Below are positions 62,402 to 64,000 of a stretch of 64,000 nt of DNA, in pieces. The notes under the pieces were generated by a model. It had not been told where the DNA came from. It saw nothing but the letters and a program-made list of their open reading frames with translations, and searched no databases. Position numbers and translations under genes: made by a program. Within the stretch, counting starts at the first letter, position 1, and every line of letters starts with the position of its first letter. This DNA is from Mauremys mutica. Its lineage: Eukaryota; Chordata; Testudines; Geoemydidae. The stretch lies in the NCBI RefSeq assembly GCF_020497125.1, contig NC_059075.1, forward strand, positions 64,313,321 through 64,377,320. Reading direction: 5' to 3'.

Positions 62402-64000
62402 CTAAAACACAGAGAGAAAATGTCTGCAAAGAATCACTGATGCAGTACCCACTAATGCTAGTCAACTAGGAGTGCAGAGGAGAAGCAAGAACAAGTTTAA
62501 GTTGCCACCAGCAAAACAGCCTTTTGCCACTGCTTTTTAACTGAAGACAACAAATCAAGCTTCCCATGCGTCTGAATATCCCCCTCCCTTCCCGATTCTA
62601 ACTGTTGGTTCTCCCTTCACTACCCCAGGCCTCAGTTTAAGAGCTCTCTTCTATGCTGTTGCTCCCATTTCTTGTGCAGCAGGGACTACAGTATATTAGA
62701 GCATGGCCTACCAATAATGAGTGGTCAGTGTTCTGCCTGACTGGGTCACTGGAGTAAGCACAGTGTTTGTGTTGAGAAACCACAATGCAGCCACCCCAAG
62801 AGGAGAGCTGCACACCTTCTTCTTGGAGGTACATGATCTCGTGCTGACAGGGTATGAGGAACACTGATTAACTCTTAAACCTTGGTGTGTGCCACTCTAA
62901 CAGTGCACTGGTGTCGTTATGTAAACAAGGGTTACCCCTTTGATCATACAAATACATGCCTCACACCAGCTTCTCTATTCAGCTGTCTACTCTTCTCACA
63001 CAGCACCTGTTGCTCCAGCTCATCCTTCATATCAACATTTCTCTCTGGCCATGTCTCAGTGTCCTCTTTCCTCCCACCTCTTCAATAATTCAGGCTCTGA
63101 CTTCTCATCCTCTGCTCCCAACACTGATACTGTATTCTTCACTCATTTGCCTGCCTGCCTCTCCTACTGCTGCTTTCACCACTCACCTCCCAGCTGCTAC
63201 CCACCCTGCCCACTTCTCCCACTTGCTGTCCACTATTACCCAACCAACTCTCCATCCTTTAGAAGCCATTCAAACAGAGAAGCTCTTTAGATTTGCCTTA
63301 AAGGAGAAGAGAGATGCTTTTTAAATAAATACCAGAAAGATTTATGATCATCAGCCATTAACATAAAATTTTAAATAAGTTTAAAAACAAAACTCAATAT
63401 TTGAAAATAATTTCCCCTTTTATTACCTACCAGGACAAGAGCTTGGAATTCTGGCTCTTCCTTGAAAGAGCTGATGACATCCCTAACCCTAGAATCAAGG
63501 TAAAGAACATACCGCGTTGCTACGACCTAGGTGTTTTCCCTCTCACCATTTCTTGTGGGAAAACCCAGAATCCTGAACACGGGTGTTAGGAGATAAATCC
63601 ACTTACATTATTGTGGTCTCATCATTAAGTCAACATGTGAATTCCACAAGAGATTTAAAATTTTAACAAATATTGTCTATCAAAAAATCAAAACACATTT
63701 CAGTTCACCTCTAAGTTATGCTGTTAAGAGTATTTTGACAGGATACTAGTTCAACACATCAGAGCAAGACCCTCTCTGAAGTGCTAGTGATGCACAGTGA
63801 CAGGTCTAATTTGAAACAGGCTTTGTTGTAAATGAAGTCACTTTGAAGGCTGAAGCCAATTCAGAGGAGCTCCACAGCACTCACCCTCTTTCAAACACTT
63901 GAAAATCCACTCTCAGAAGAAGTTGAGGCTATGGCTGAACAATTTAGCTTGTGCAGAGGTGAACACATAGTAGAGTAAGTGGTGAAAGGAAGAATGCTGA
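62402..64000 (-). other. DNAL1: Last intron of DNAL1 (partial)
   Basis: I do not find the preceding DNAL1 exon (NWIEEATKRVPKLKKLDG-like) on the minus strand here, so this is taken as intron. It includes a pyrimidine-rich, purine-poor tract on the plus strand (about 62985-63270) and one short exon-like stretch at 63431-63488 discussed as a finding. Confidence 0.5.
62985..63270. repeat. Pyrimidine-rich low-complexity tract
   Basis: CT-rich on the plus strand with few G runs (CTCTCCTACTGCTGCTTTCA, CCTCCCAGCTGCTACCCACC). All three plus-strand frames are open because of the composition. It is not genic. Confidence 0.7.

Noticed and set aside
62940..63324. Overlapping Ser/Pro/His-rich frames in all three plus-strand phases
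   Set aside because: They are caused by a pyrimidine-rich tract. No single frame is favoured.
1..64000. CRISPR array, operon or other prokaryotic defence or biosynthetic system
   Set aside because: The window is vertebrate nuclear DNA. No regularly spaced direct repeats with unique spacers and no ribosome-binding-site-led gene clusters were seen.

Overview
This window looks like nuclear DNA of a turtle, probably a cryptodire. The evidence is a tRNA-headed SINE of the turtle Cry type (6007-6199, minus), a full spread of CR1 LINE 3' ends, many hAT, Harbinger-like and pogo-like DNA elements with clear target-site duplications, Penelope-like and DIRS-like elements, old MIR-like SINEs, and vertebrate spliced genes with GT-AG introns. 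There is no prokaryotic operon structure. Most open reading frames are chance or repeat-derived.

Layout: bases 1-24,565 hold no recognisable host exon. They contain CR1 fragments, a complete but dead 3.45-kb hAT transposon with a BED-finger transposase (2190-5643), several non-autonomous hAT and pogo-like elements and a pure 82-bp CA repeat. Bases 24,566-46,642 hold the body of MIDEAS (ELMSAN1) on the plus strand. I could join twelve coding exons phase by phase into one open reading frame of 1108 residues. It runs from a Gln-rich N-terminus through an ELM2 domain, a SANT domain and a C2H2 finger to an Ala-rich, acidic tail. The introns carry Penelope-like, hAT, Harbinger-like and LTR insertions. 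The probable MIDEAS 3' UTR (46,643 to about 54,390) is itself loaded with insertions.

Bases 54,364-62,401 lie tail-to-tail with MIDEAS. The terminal coding exon of DNAL1 (axonemal dynein light chain 1) is at 62,355-62,401 on the minus strand, so MIDEAS and DNAL1 are convergent, as I recall them being in human 14q24. Between them, on the minus strand, lies an unassigned cysteine-containing open frame (54,524-54,868). It has a plausible splice acceptor in front and an AATAAA about 155 nt behind its stop. That AATAAA physically overlaps the ATTAAA I assign to MIDEAS. This is the most interesting unexplained signal in the window.

The two recognised genes do not act in one pathway. MIDEAS is the scaffold of the mitotic histone deacetylase complex MiDAC. 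DNAL1 is a ciliary motor subunit. Their pairing is conserved synteny, not an operon.
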